Source: an uncultured Clostridia bacterium
Lineage (GTDB): Bacteria; Bacillota; Clostridia; UMGS1883
Direction: 5' to 3'
Length of the DNA stretch: 64,000 nt
Assembly (NCBI GenBank): GCA_947626145.1
Contig: CANQRB010000004.1
Span: forward strand, 93,250 to 157,249
The position numbers and the translations under genes are program-made. Shown here piece after piece: positions 17,161-24,859 of the stretch; position 1 is the stretch's first letter; the number at the start of each line of letters is the position of its first letter. The notes under the pieces were generated by a model, which saw only the letters and a list, made by a program, of their open reading frames with translations, made no database searches and had not been told where the DNA came from.

Positions 17161-20100
17161 TTACTTTTCTTTTTTGATCATGCCGCGAAGCAGCTTGAAC
17201 ATCTTTTCAATGTCGATGGGCTTCGCCAGATAGCCGTCCATACCGACCTTGACGGTCTGCTGCTTATCCTCCTCAAAGGCGTTGGCGGTCATGGCTATGA
17301 CCGGTATGTGAGCCAAAGCGGGGTTGGGCAGACTGCGTATCTTCTCGGTGGCCTCATAGCCGTTCATCACGGGCATCTGAATATCCATGAGCACCATGTC
17401 ATAGTAGCCGGGCTCGGAATTGGCCACCATGTCATAGGCTATCTGGCCGTTTTCGGCGCTCTCCATTATGAAGCCGGCCTCGGACAGTATCTCGAGGGCT
17501 ATCTCACGGTTGAGCTCGTTGTCCTCCACCAGCAGCAGACGGCGGCCCTTGAAATCGCTGTTGTCGATCCTGACCGGAGGCTCCTCCTCCTCAACGGAGT
17601 GGCCAAGGGTCTTTTCCAGCACGTCATGCAGGTCGGAGGCGAACAGGGGCTTGCTGATGAAGTCGGAAACGCCGGCCTCCCTTGCCTCGCCCTCAATATC
17701 CGTCCAGTCATAGGCCGACAGCAGGATTATTGGGGCGTCGTCGCCCACGGTTCTGCGTATGCAGCGCACGGTCTCGATACCGCTCTGATCGGGCATGGAC
17801 CAGTCCACGATATATACCGCGTAGGGGTCGCGCATATCGTGGGCCTCGCCGGCGCGGATAACGGCCTCCTTGCCGTAGCAGGTCCACTCGGCCCTCATGC
17901 CTATCTCGCGGAGCATCTTGGCCACGCTCTGGCAGCAGACCATATCGTCGTCCGCCACAAGGGCGCGCAGGCCGTTGAGCTCCACAATGGGCTTGGGCTC
18001 GACCCGCTGGCCGCTGAACTCAAACTCCAGCTCCACCACGAACTCGGTGCCCACATTCTGCTTGCTTGTGACGCTGATGGTGCCGTTCATCATGTCAACG
18101 ATATTTTTGGTGATGGCCATTCCCAAGCCGGTGCCCTGTATACCGCTGACCGTGGAGGTGCGCTCACGGGTGAAGGGTTCAAAAATATGCTTGGAGAACT
18201 CCTCGCTCATGCCGATGCCGGTGTCCTTGACGCGGAACTCATAAACGCCGCTGTTTTCCTTAGAGCCGGGCTTCTGAGTCACACGGAGGCTGACGGTGCC
18301 GCCGGGCTTGGTAAACTTGATGGCGTTGGACAGCAGGTTGAGCAGCACCTGACTGAGCCGCAGCTTGTCACAGCTTATATCCTCATTGGCAATGTCAACG
18401 GTGTCGATATAGAACTCAAGGCGCTTGGAATGTATATCCGCCTGAACTATATTGCGCAGGCCGTGAAGTATGTCGGCCAGATTTTCGGGCCGGTTCTCCA
18501 CATGGACGTGACCGGACTCGATGCGGCTCATGTCCAGAATGTCGTTTATGAGCGAGAGCAGATGGTTGGAGGACTGGGCGATCTTCGACAGATAGTCCCG
18601 GGTCTGCTCCTTGTTGTCGATATGGGTTATGGCAAGGGCGGTGTAGCCGGTGATGGCGTTCATGGGGGTGCGTATGTCGTGGCTCATATTGTTCAGGAAG
18701 TTGGTCTTGGCCCTGTTGGCCTGATCCGCCATATTCAGCGCGTCGGCCAGATACTTCTTCTGCAGCTCGAACCTCCTGCTGACCTCGTCCACCTTTTTCT
18801 TAAGGTTGCGCTGGTTGCGTATGCGCAGGATAAGCACCACGCAGAGCACGATGAAGCAGCAGATAAACAGCGCCGCCAGCAAAAAGTACACCGGATGGGC
18901 GTAAAGGAAGGATATCAGGCTGGTATCCTGCCGTCCCCAGCTGAGTTCCGTCTCGTCAACGATGATCTCGCTGAGGGTGTTAGGGTCCAGTCCGGCCACC
19001 GCCTTGTGGAGGCAGGAGAGGAGAAGATGGCTCTGCTCCGCGTTGACGCCCATGGAATAGTGGGAGGTGGAATCGCCGAGAAGGGTAAAGGTCAGCAGCT
19101 TGTTCTTATCCTGCTGGATAGCCTGCTCGGCCGTATAGGAATACAGGATGGCGCTGTCAACCTCGCCGGAGATCACGGCCTTGACGCACTGGCTCACCGT
19201 GTCATAGCTGACGATGGTTCTGTCCGGATACCGGTTGTGCGCGTAGGTGTCGAGTATGTCGGAGGGGGCCACTATGGCGATGACCTTGGCCTTGCCGGAA
19301 AAGCCGTTCCGGGTCAGGCGGGCAAAGTTCATCTCCATATATGTCCCGGCCAGCTTGTAGCCTTCCTTTTCGGCCAGATAGTAGTCGTCGGTAAAGTCCA
19401 GAACTATATCCGCCCCGCCGCTGTTCCGCAAATCGTAGTAGTCGGCACGGCTTTCGATCACCAAAAACTCATAGGGGATGGAAAGCTGTTCGGCTATTCT
19501 TTCAAAAACATCGGGGAAAATACCCGCTACCTTGCCCTTGGAGACATAGGAATAGGGCGGCCTGTCGGGGTTTGCGATAACCTTCAGCTTTTGGCCCGAG
19601 GCGGCCAGGTTCTCAATGTAATCCCGCTCTTCGGCGTCCAGCATTACCTTTCCGCCGGAGTCGATGGCGTAATACTTGGCGTGGAGGGCGGTGCGCCAGT
19701 CCGGATCATGGAGGGTCATTTCCTCAATGGCGCTGTTTATGCTCTTCATCAGGTCGGGTCTGTCAAGGCGGGTAACTATGTAGAACTCGCTGGCGTCAAA
19801 GGACTCGATTATCCACTCGTTGTTCACGGCCCGCAGACTGCCGGACACGGCGGCGTCCACCGTATCCGCCTGAAGGGCGGCGGCAAGCTCGGCCTCGCCC
19901 TCGTACATTACGGGCTCATACTCAAAGCCGTGCTCGGCGGCAAAGTCCTCAAAGTTTTTGTTTTTGGAGTTCCCGTCCAGCATACCCACCTTGATGCCGT
20001 TATACGTGGAATAATCGCCGGGCTCTATGGAATGGTTGCCGGCCTTGACCGTCATCATCGTGGCGTTGGTGCCTATGGGCTGGTCGGAAAAGAGGAATTC

Positions 20101-20409
20101 CTTCTCCCTCTCCGGAGTTTTGGACACGGACGTGACAATATCGACCTCGCCCCGGCGCAGCATATCCAGAGCGTCGGAGTAGGACTTGTCATAGCCGATG
20201 TATTCATATACCCAGTCGGTATGAGTGGCCAGCTTTTGCAGGAACTCATAGCCGTAACCGCTGAGGCTGCCGTCCTCGGCCATCTCGTGATAGCCTGAAA
20301 AGGCAAAATATCCGACCCTCACCGTCTCCTTGGCCCGGGCCGCGCCGCACATGAGCATCATAAGCGTCATAAGCGTCAGTACAAATGCCGTAAATCTTTT
20401 TTTATTCAT
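17161..20409 (-). CDS. BvgS-like hybrid histidine kinase with two solute-binding sensor domains and two receivers
   Basis: The 1082-residue protein has a signal peptide (1-26) and two tandem family 3 solute-binding domains: about 28-255, starting VRVGYFAFSGYHEM, and about 275-490, starting LKVIANPDRPPYSY. One TM segment lies at about 505-530. A HisKA domain carries His577 (NMSHDIRTPMNAI), followed by HATPase (NLLSNAIKF, DTGIGM, GTGLGM) and two receivers with acceptor Asp869 (YIVDWSMPD) and Asp1009 (VLMDIQMPVMNG). There is no HPt or DNA-binding domain. The Venus-flytrap pair suggests direct sensing of an amino acid or similar ligand. It has its own promoter at 20470. Its stop abuts MITE copy 3, which separates it from the solute-binding fusion operon on the same strand. 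Confidence 0.93.
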   Translation of the reverse strand: MNKKRFTAFVLTLMTLMMLMCGAARAKETVRVGYFAFSGYHEMAEDGSLSGYGYEFLQKLATHTDWVYEYIGYDKSYSDALDMLRRGEVDIVTSVSKTPEREKEFLFSDQPIGTNATMMTVKAGNHSIEPGDYSTYNGIKVGMLDGNSKNKNFEDFAAEHGFEYEPVMYEGEAELAAALQADTVDAAVSGSLRAVNNEWIIESFDASEFYIVTRLDRPDLMKSINSAIEEMTLHDPDWRTALHAKYYAIDSGGKVMLDAEERDYIENLAASGQKLKVIANPDRPPYSYVSKGKVAGIFPDVFERIAEQLSIPYEFLVIESRADYYDLRNSGGADIVLDFTDDYYLAEKEGYKLAGTYMEMNFARLTRNGFSGKAKVIAIVAPSDILDTYAHNRYPDRTIVSYDTVSQCVKAVISGEVDSAILYSYTAEQAIQQDKNKLLTFTLLGDSTSHYSMGVNAEQSHLLLSCLHKAVAGLDPNTLSEIIVDETELSWGRQDTSLISFLYAHPVYFLLAALFICCFIVLCVVLILRIRNQRNLKKKVDEVSRRFELQKKYLADALNMADQANRAKTNFLNNMSHDIRTPMNAITGYTALAITHIDNKEQTRDYLSKIAQSSNHLLSLINDILDMSRIESGHVHVENRPENLADILHGLRNIVQADIHSKRLEFYIDTVDIANEDISCDKLRLSQVLLNLLSNAIKFTKPGGTVSLRVTQKPGSKENSGVYEFRVKDTGIGMSEEFSKHIFEPFTRERTSTVSGIQGTGLGMAITKNIVDMMNGTISVTSKQNVGTEFVVELEFEFSGQRVEPKPIVELNGLRALVADDDMVCCQSVAKMLREIGMRAEWTCYGKEAVIRAGEAHDMRDPYAVYIVDWSMPDQSGIETVRCIRRTVGDDAPIILLSAYDWTDIEGEAREAGVSDFISKPLFASDLHDVLEKTLGHSVEEEEPPVRIDNSDFKGRRLLLVEDNELNREIALEILSEAGFIMESAENGQIAYDMVANSEPGYYDMVLMDIQMPVMNGYEATEKIRSLPNPALAHIPVIAMTANAFEEDKQQTVKVGMDGYLAKPIDIEKMFKLLRGMIKKEK

Positions 20410-20469
20410 ACACGTACCCCTTTGTCTTTGTCAGGCTGTTTCAATCCCATTGCATAATAACACATTATA

Positions 20470-20498
20470 ACTATAACATACTTAAAGGTAAAAGTCAA
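20470..20498 (-). promoter_or_regulatory. Promoter of the BvgS-like kinase
   Basis: On the minus strand TTGACT (20498-20493) and TATAGT (20475-20470) are 17 bp apart, leaving a leader of about 55 nt. Confidence 0.75.
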
Positions 20499-20654
20499 TA
20501 GTTTGACGGAAATCTTTGTCCTTTATCGGGCAAAAAAATACCTGAACCAATGACGCCGTTTTGTGCAGAAAGCGCATTTGCGAATTGATGATTTTTTTCA
20601 CTTTGAAGAGAAGTCTATGCCGTGCGGCAGTTACTGACAGTGACAAACGCCACG

Positions 20655-20923
20655 GTAGGGCGCGACGACCTCGGCGCGCCGCTGTACCGCATTAAGTTAA
20701 CAATGACGACGCCTTCCACCTCAAGGGGACACGGTGGCACGCAGGGCCGGAGGAGGTGCAGGATGCGTCCGTTATGCGTTTACGTTCACACTTAACGCCG
20801 CACAGCGGCTACACCTCATCAGTCGGCCTTCGCCGACAGCTTCCCCTCAAGGGGAAGCCTTGACACTATTTGTAATTTATACTTTAACCGACACAGCGGC
20901 GCGCCGGGGTCGTCGCGCCCTAC
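20655..20923. repeat. Inverted-repeat element (GTAGGGCGCG arms) enclosing MITE copy 4
   Basis: The arms at 20655-20685 and 20893-20923 are 31 nt each and reverse-complementary with one mismatch (GTAGGGCGCGACGACC on the left side). They bracket the end-less copy of the MITE-like element. The 777-bp stretch 20410-21186 holds only the kinase promoter, these nested repeats, decayed fragments near 20949-21060 and the sigH promoter; no gene is supported there. Confidence 0.65.
20711..20860 (+). mobile_element. MITE-like palindromic element, copy 4 (ends missing, degenerate left half)
   Basis: The right half (GCCGCACAGCGGC, CTACACCTCATC, GTCGGCCTTCGCCGAC, GCTTCCCCTCAAGGGGAAGC) is intact. The left half is shortened, with GGATGCGTCC in place of the longer hairpin, and the CTAATCCC ends are absent. 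It is an old or truncated copy inside another inverted repeat. Confidence 0.65.
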
Positions 20924-21134
20924 GGGGTACTTTGTCATTGTCGGCGTAACTGACCTGATAAGCATAAATGACAGACAAGGCCAAAGCCCTCCACCTCACG
21001 GTGAAGCCTATACCGTGCAGCAAACTAACCCTCCTGACGGAGCATCAACCGTCCTCATCAATGGCCGTTTAGCGTGTTTCATAGAATTTTTTTTAAAAAA
21101 AATTAATTTTTTGTACATTTTTTCCAAAATCCTC

Positions 21135-21164
21135 TTGACAAACTCACCCAATATATGTTATAGT
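21135..21164 (+). promoter_or_regulatory. Promoter of sigH
   Basis: TTGACA at 21135-21140 and TATAGT at 21159-21164 are 18 bp apart, giving a very short leader to the ATG at 21187. Confidence 0.7.
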
Positions 21165-21186
21165 ATAAAAGAATAGAGGTGTAGGT

Positions 21187-21825
21187 ATGGACAAGGACGG
21201 AAGCCTCCGCCCGCACGACCATGCGAGCGACGAGGAACTGGCATCTCTGGCTCAGGGCGGCAGTGCCGCGGCTCAGGACAGGCTTTTGAATAAATTCTCC
21301 CCCACGGTTAAGAAAATCGCCGGGCGTTATTTTCTCATAGGCGGCGATCGGGAGGATTTAATTCAGGAAGGCATGATCGGCCTGTTTAAGGCGGTTCGGG
21401 ACTACTCCCCGGAGAAAAACGCGTCCTTCCGTTCCTTTGCGGAGCTGTGCGTCACAAGGCAGATTCTGACCGCCATAAAGAACGCCAACCGTCTTAAGCA
21501 CGTTCCGCTCAATTCATACGTCTCTCTTGACGGTCCCGTTTTCGACGACGACAGGGAGTTGACTTTACGGGATGTTATCGGACGCAGCGAGATGTCCGAC
21601 CCGGAGGAGATCGTCATAAACAGGGAAAAATTCAACACCATCGGTACAAGGATCGGCAAATTTCTTTCGAAGTTGGAATGTCAGGTGCTGCTTTGTTACT
21701 TAAAGGGCGAAAGCTATACGGATATCGCCGAAAGACTCGGCAGAGATCCCAAGTCCATTGACAACGCTATCCAGCGTATACGCCGCAAGTTCGAGAAAAT
21801 CGTTGATTATGACGCGCCGCTGTGA
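21187..21825 (+). CDS. sigH: RNA polymerase sigma-H factor (early sporulation/stationary phase)
   Basis: The 212-residue protein matches Bacillus SigH along its length. Region 2 has REDLIQEGMIGLFKAVRDY (about 58-76) and FRSFAELCVTRQILTAIK. The region 2.4-3 stretch HVPLNSYVSLDGPVF is characteristic. Region 4 has SYTDIAERLGRDPKSIDNAI (about residues 178-197). Sigma-H directs early sporulation genes in Firmicutes. GAGGTG lies before the ATG. The tRNA-Gly gene follows 12 bp after the stop. In other Firmicutes sigH lies near rlmB/yacP and rpmG/secE; those genes are not seen here. Confidence 0.93.
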   Translation: MDKDGSLRPHDHASDEELASLAQGGSAAAQDRLLNKFSPTVKKIAGRYFLIGGDREDLIQEGMIGLFKAVRDYSPEKNASFRSFAELCVTRQILTAIKNANRLKHVPLNSYVSLDGPVFDDDRELTLRDVIGRSEMSDPEEIVINREKFNTIGTRIGKFLSKLECQVLLCYLKGESYTDIAERLGRDPKSIDNAIQRIRRKFEKIVDYDAPL

Positions 21826-21836
21826 TTTTGTTTTTT

Positions 21837-21910
21837 GCGGGTGTAGCTCAATGGCAGAGTTCCTGCTTCCCAAGCAGGCTGTGCGGGTTCGATTCCCGTC
21901 ATCCGCTCCA
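21837..21910 (+). tRNA. tRNA-Gly (anticodon CCC)
   Basis: The cloverleaf is complete: acceptor GCGGGTG/CATCCGC (one G-T pair), anticodon stem CCTGC/GCAGG with loop TTCCCAA giving anticodon CCC, T arm with GGTTCGATTCC, and encoded CCA. It reads glycine GGG codons. Confidence 0.95.
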
Positions 21911-21989
21911 TTCGTTATGTGCCCGGAGCCAAGGTTATGTGCTTTGGAGGGGTGAAAATATTTTTAAAAAACTAAGCGAGGAGATTATC

Positions 21990-22259
21990 ATGTACGAAGA
22001 CAAGACTTTAGTCTGCAAGGATTGCGGACAGGAATTTGTGTTCACAGCCGGTGAACAGGAATTCTATGCAGAAAAGGGCTTTCAGAACGAGCCTCAGCGG
22101 TGCAAGGAATGCCGCGCCAAGAAAAAGGCGGCCATCAAGGAAGGCAGAGAGATGTACACCGCGATCTGCGCCGACTGCGGCAAGGAAGCCAAGGTTCCCT
22201 TTGTTCCCAAGAACGACAGACCCATTTACTGTAGTGAGTGCTTCGCGCGGCACAAGTAA
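21990..22259 (+). CDS. Small zinc-ribbon domain protein
   Basis: The 89-residue protein has two zinc-binding parts. An N-terminal probable zinc-ribbon has CKDCGQEFVFTAGEQEFY, with the second Cys pair in CKECR (residues about 9-39). A C-terminal CADCGK...CSECF pair (about 62-87) follows the pattern CxxC-x(n)-CxxC found in small Clostridial CxxC proteins. The frame is open upstream through the tRNA, but the ATG at 21990 with GAGGAG before it is the sensible start. The function of this family is unknown; nucleic-acid or ribosome association is often assumed. A terminator follows at 22304. Confidence 0.88.
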   Translation: MYEDKTLVCKDCGQEFVFTAGEQEFYAEKGFQNEPQRCKECRAKKKAAIKEGREMYTAICADCGKEAKVPFVPKNDRPIYCSECFARHK

Positions 22260-22303
22260 TAGATCTCCTTTCTTAGCGAGCGGCGTAATTTTTGAAGCAT
22301 TGA

Positions 22304-22335
22304 AAAACGGGGACTTTTTGCGCCCCGTTTTTTGT
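22304..22335 (+). terminator. Terminator after the zinc-ribbon gene
   Basis: The stem AAAACGGGG/CCCCGTTTT closes a 10-nt loop and is followed by TTTG. Confidence 0.8.
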
Positions 22336-22436
22336 GTGTATTTTAAAATCGTCCGATAAAGCCTGCCGCATACATCCGGAACAGGCCGCAAAGTAATTCG
22401 GGCGGGAAATGAACAGATTGAGAGAGGAATCAGGAT

Positions 22437-23486
22437 ATGGTAAAAGATATGATTATAAATCTGCGGATGATGAAAAAGTCAGGATACCGGTTCCTGCGGT
22501 ACCTGTCCGTATGTAAACGGGCCGCGGGAATTGCAGCCGCAGCTGTACTTTTTGCGGAAATATTGCCGGTCACATCTTTTGCAATGACAGACCCCATATA
22601 TTCTTATACCGTTGAAAACGGGTCAATAAATCTTTTCAGCGTAACCTTTCCGGAGGAAACCGAGGAATTGAACATACCGTCAGAATTGGCGGGCAGGCCC
22701 GTGGAATATGTAAACGAGAGCTTTGCGATGTGGCAGACGGGACGTTACCGTTATGTAACAGGGCCTACGGGCAACGTCAATTTAAAAAGAGTATTTTTTC
22801 CGGCATCAATAAAAGAAATGCCGGACAATATGATCGGGCATTTCAAAAAGTATTACATTAAGACGCCTTTAGATATTTTCACCGCAGAAGATACAGTGCT
22901 TTTTGAAACCCCGATAGACTATTATGCCGCCGACCTGGACAGCTACGGACGGTACAGTCTCAGAAAGCCCAAAATAACTGTTCCGGAAATTTCACTGGCT
23001 GAAGCGGGCAAAAAAATAGATGTATATGTTGACGGAGTAAAGTTCGAGGACTGCGTACTGTACAACGGAACGACATACATTTCCTTTCGCCAGTTCAAAG
23101 AAACGGAAGGAATGAGTTTTTTGCCTTTGCTTGAGTACGCTCAGCCAATCATGTACGATTCGTCAGTGATAAAGTATATGTACCAAGTCCGGTGTAATGA
23201 AAAATACCTTGACGCAAAAGGGGAATATTGCGAAAAAGAGTCTGGGGAGTATGTTGAAACTTCAAAACGAATTGTCGCAGACTTCTATACGGGCGAGCTC
23301 ATAATAACGGAGTGTTATACGGATAACAATTCAGATACCACGGCGGAAATCTGCGGGGGTGAGGTTAAAATAACCGAAGTGCCTGTTTATCCTGACTACT
23401 TGCCTTTGAGGGCGGCGTATGAAGGTCTGGGCTTCGACGTAAAATGGGACGAAGAAACAAATGCGGTTTATGTAACATCTCCATAA
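22437..23486 (+). CDS. Exported protein with C-terminal stalk (Cu-amine-oxidase-N-like) domain
   Basis: The 349-residue protein has a long N-terminus with a hydrophobic signal segment at about residues 22-45. A beta-rich middle of unknown fold follows: NIPSELAGRPVEYVNES resembles the BspA-type leucine-rich repeat phrasing, as does VFFPASIKEMPDN. Stalk-domain elements appear at about 185-225 (YNGTTYISFRQFKE) and at the C-terminus (PLRAAYEGLGFDVKWDEE). Base composition is visibly more AT-rich than the flanking genes, and codons such as ata, aaa and gaa are common. This suggests recent acquisition or relaxed selection. AGAGAGG precedes the ATG; an alternative ATG lies at 22449. Function unknown. 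Confidence 0.78.
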   Translation: MVKDMIINLRMMKKSGYRFLRYLSVCKRAAGIAAAAVLFAEILPVTSFAMTDPIYSYTVENGSINLFSVTFPEETEELNIPSELAGRPVEYVNESFAMWQTGRYRYVTGPTGNVNLKRVFFPASIKEMPDNMIGHFKKYYIKTPLDIFTAEDTVLFETPIDYYAADLDSYGRYSLRKPKITVPEISLAEAGKKIDVYVDGVKFEDCVLYNGTTYISFRQFKETEGMSFLPLLEYAQPIMYDSSVIKYMYQVRCNEKYLDAKGEYCEKESGEYVETSKRIVADFYTGELIITECYTDNNSDTTAEICGGEVKITEVPVYPDYLPLRAAYEGLGFDVKWDEETNAVYVTSP

Positions 23487-23525
23487 CCCGACAACAGGTG
23501 AGAGTGCGGCGCGCCCCGCGCGCAT

Positions 23526-23720
23526 CCCCCCTTTTAAGGGGGGTAAGGGGGGTTATTAATAATTAATATTAATAGTATTAGTATATGTATTAGTAACTGT
23601 ATATGTAACTGTATATGTATTAGTGCTTTTTTTGCTTTTTAAAAAAACCTTTGCTTTTCATAGCTTTTCTTTGCTTTTCAAAAAAACCGTTTGCTTTTTT
23701 TGCTTTTGCTTGGTTTTTTA
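23526..23720. repeat. Low-complexity intergenic repeats
   Basis: This 240-bp gap starts with the palindrome CCCCCCTTTTAAGGGGGG. Imperfect tandem units of GTATTAGTATAT / AACTGTATATGT type follow (about 23575-23622), then at least five repeats of TTTGCTTTT interrupted by AAAAAAACC. No gene is supported. It forms the 3' untranslated side of the minus-strand lytic transglycosylase. Confidence 0.6.
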
Positions 23721-23727
23721 TTCCCCA

Positions 23728-24255
23728 TTATTTGTACAACAAGCTGTACACTCTCTCGTACCACTTCACCTTATTGACGTACTTTTTCGTCTCGCCGAAG
23801 GGGATGTCCTTCATATCTCCGTCGGCGGCGATCCACTTATCCACGTTGCCCTCGCCCGCGTTGTAGGCGGCCGTGGCCCGACGCTGGTCACCCTCGTACT
23901 TCTGGAGAAGATAACGGAGGTACACGGCGGCGAGACTGATATTTTTCTCCGCGTCAAAGGAGTCGCCGCGGCCGTAATCCTCGCCGGCCAGCTCGGCGGC
24001 GTATCGGGCCGTGGCGTCGGTGAGCTGGGCCAGACCCTTGGCTCCGGCGCGGCTGACGGCGGCGGGGTCAAAGTTGCTCTCGGCCTTTATCACCGCGTAA
24101 ATCAGCGAGCTCTCAACTCCGTAGCGTATGGCGCAGTCCTCCACGGTGTCCCGATAGGGCGCGGGAAAAAGGCCGTAAAGCATGGCGGTGCACAGAGCCG
24201 CAATTAGCCCCGCGCATATCAGGGCAAAGCCCTGTCTGTTAATTTTTCTTGTCAT
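23728..24255 (-). CDS. Membrane-anchored lytic murein transglycosylase (SLT family)
   Basis: The 175-residue protein has an N-terminal signal anchor (about 10-32). A goose-type lysozyme-like domain has the catalytic Glu in KAESNFDP (about residue 58), then GAKGLAQLT and ATAAYNAGEGNVDKWI (about residue 129), the standard SLT motifs. It cleaves peptidoglycan glycan strands outside the cytoplasmic membrane. It overlaps the end of coaE by 17 bp. The order polA-coaE-transglycosylase is a conserved gene string in Clostridia. Confidence 0.93.
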   Translation of the reverse strand: MTRKINRQGFALICAGLIAALCTAMLYGLFPAPYRDTVEDCAIRYGVESSLIYAVIKAESNFDPAAVSRAGAKGLAQLTDATARYAAELAGEDYGRGDSFDAEKNISLAAVYLRYLLQKYEGDQRRATAAYNAGEGNVDKWIAADGDMKDIPFGETKKYVNKVKWYERVYSLLYK

Positions 24256-24829
24256 AAATACCTCTTATTTTGTTCAGAGCGTTATCCAGATTACGTTCCA
24301 GCGTCTGTATATCTCCGCCGTTGTCCACATCCGTCCAACCGTCCGGGTGGCAGGTCTGGGCGGAAATACGCCTTTCGGCCTCCTCTGCCGTGAGGCCGTC
24401 CCTCTCCATTATGCGGCGTTTGCGAAGCTCCGCCGGGGCGGTCACCCGCAGGACGGCGTCGCAGTGCTCCGTCAGGCCGCACTCCTTCAGCACAGCCCCG
24501 TCAATGACCACAGGGCCGTCAACGGCCTCCGCCTCCCGGAGAACAGCCTCCTTTATGGCCGGATGGGTAACGGAGTTCAGTATTTTCAGCTTTTCCGGAT
24601 CCGAAAACACGATATTCCCCAAAGCCCGGCGGTCAAGGCTGCCGTCCGGCCTTATCACGCCTCCGCCGAAGGCTTTTTTTATTTCTTCCAGTATCTCCGG
24701 CCTTGCGGTAACCCCGTGGCCCACCCCGTCCCCGTCTATGACGTGGAAGCCCTTATTCTTCAAAATCGACGCGGCAAGAGATTTTCCCGCCCCGGTCAGG
24801 CCCGTAAGGCCTATCGTAACTGTGGACAT
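24239..24829 (-). CDS. coaE: Dephospho-CoA kinase
   Basis: The 196-residue enzyme phosphorylates dephospho-CoA, the last step of CoA synthesis. The P-loop is GLTGLTGAGKS (residues 7-17). A DGDGVGH motif corresponds to the family's DAD site, and VIDGAVLKECGL follows. The lid has RIMERDGLTAEEAERRI. It sits 30 bp after polA on the minus strand and overlaps the transglycosylase gene. Confidence 0.95.
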   Translation of the reverse strand: MSTVTIGLTGLTGAGKSLAASILKNKGFHVIDGDGVGHGVTARPEILEEIKKAFGGGVIRPDGSLDRRALGNIVFSDPEKLKILNSVTHPAIKEAVLREAEAVDGPVVIDGAVLKECGLTEHCDAVLRVTAPAELRKRRIMERDGLTAEEAERRISAQTCHPDGWTDVDNGGDIQTLERNLDNALNKIRGIYDKKN

Positions 24830-24859
24830 ATACGCGTCACTTCCTGCCGAATTTTATTG

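Noticed and set aside
17149-20298. 1049-residue open frame on the plus strand
   Set aside because: It is antisense to the BvgS-like kinase, has no known motif and His/Gly-rich composition typical of a shadow frame in GC-rich DNA.
23575-23720. CRISPR array
   Set aside because: Repeats are short, irregular and low-complexity, with no spacers or cas genes.
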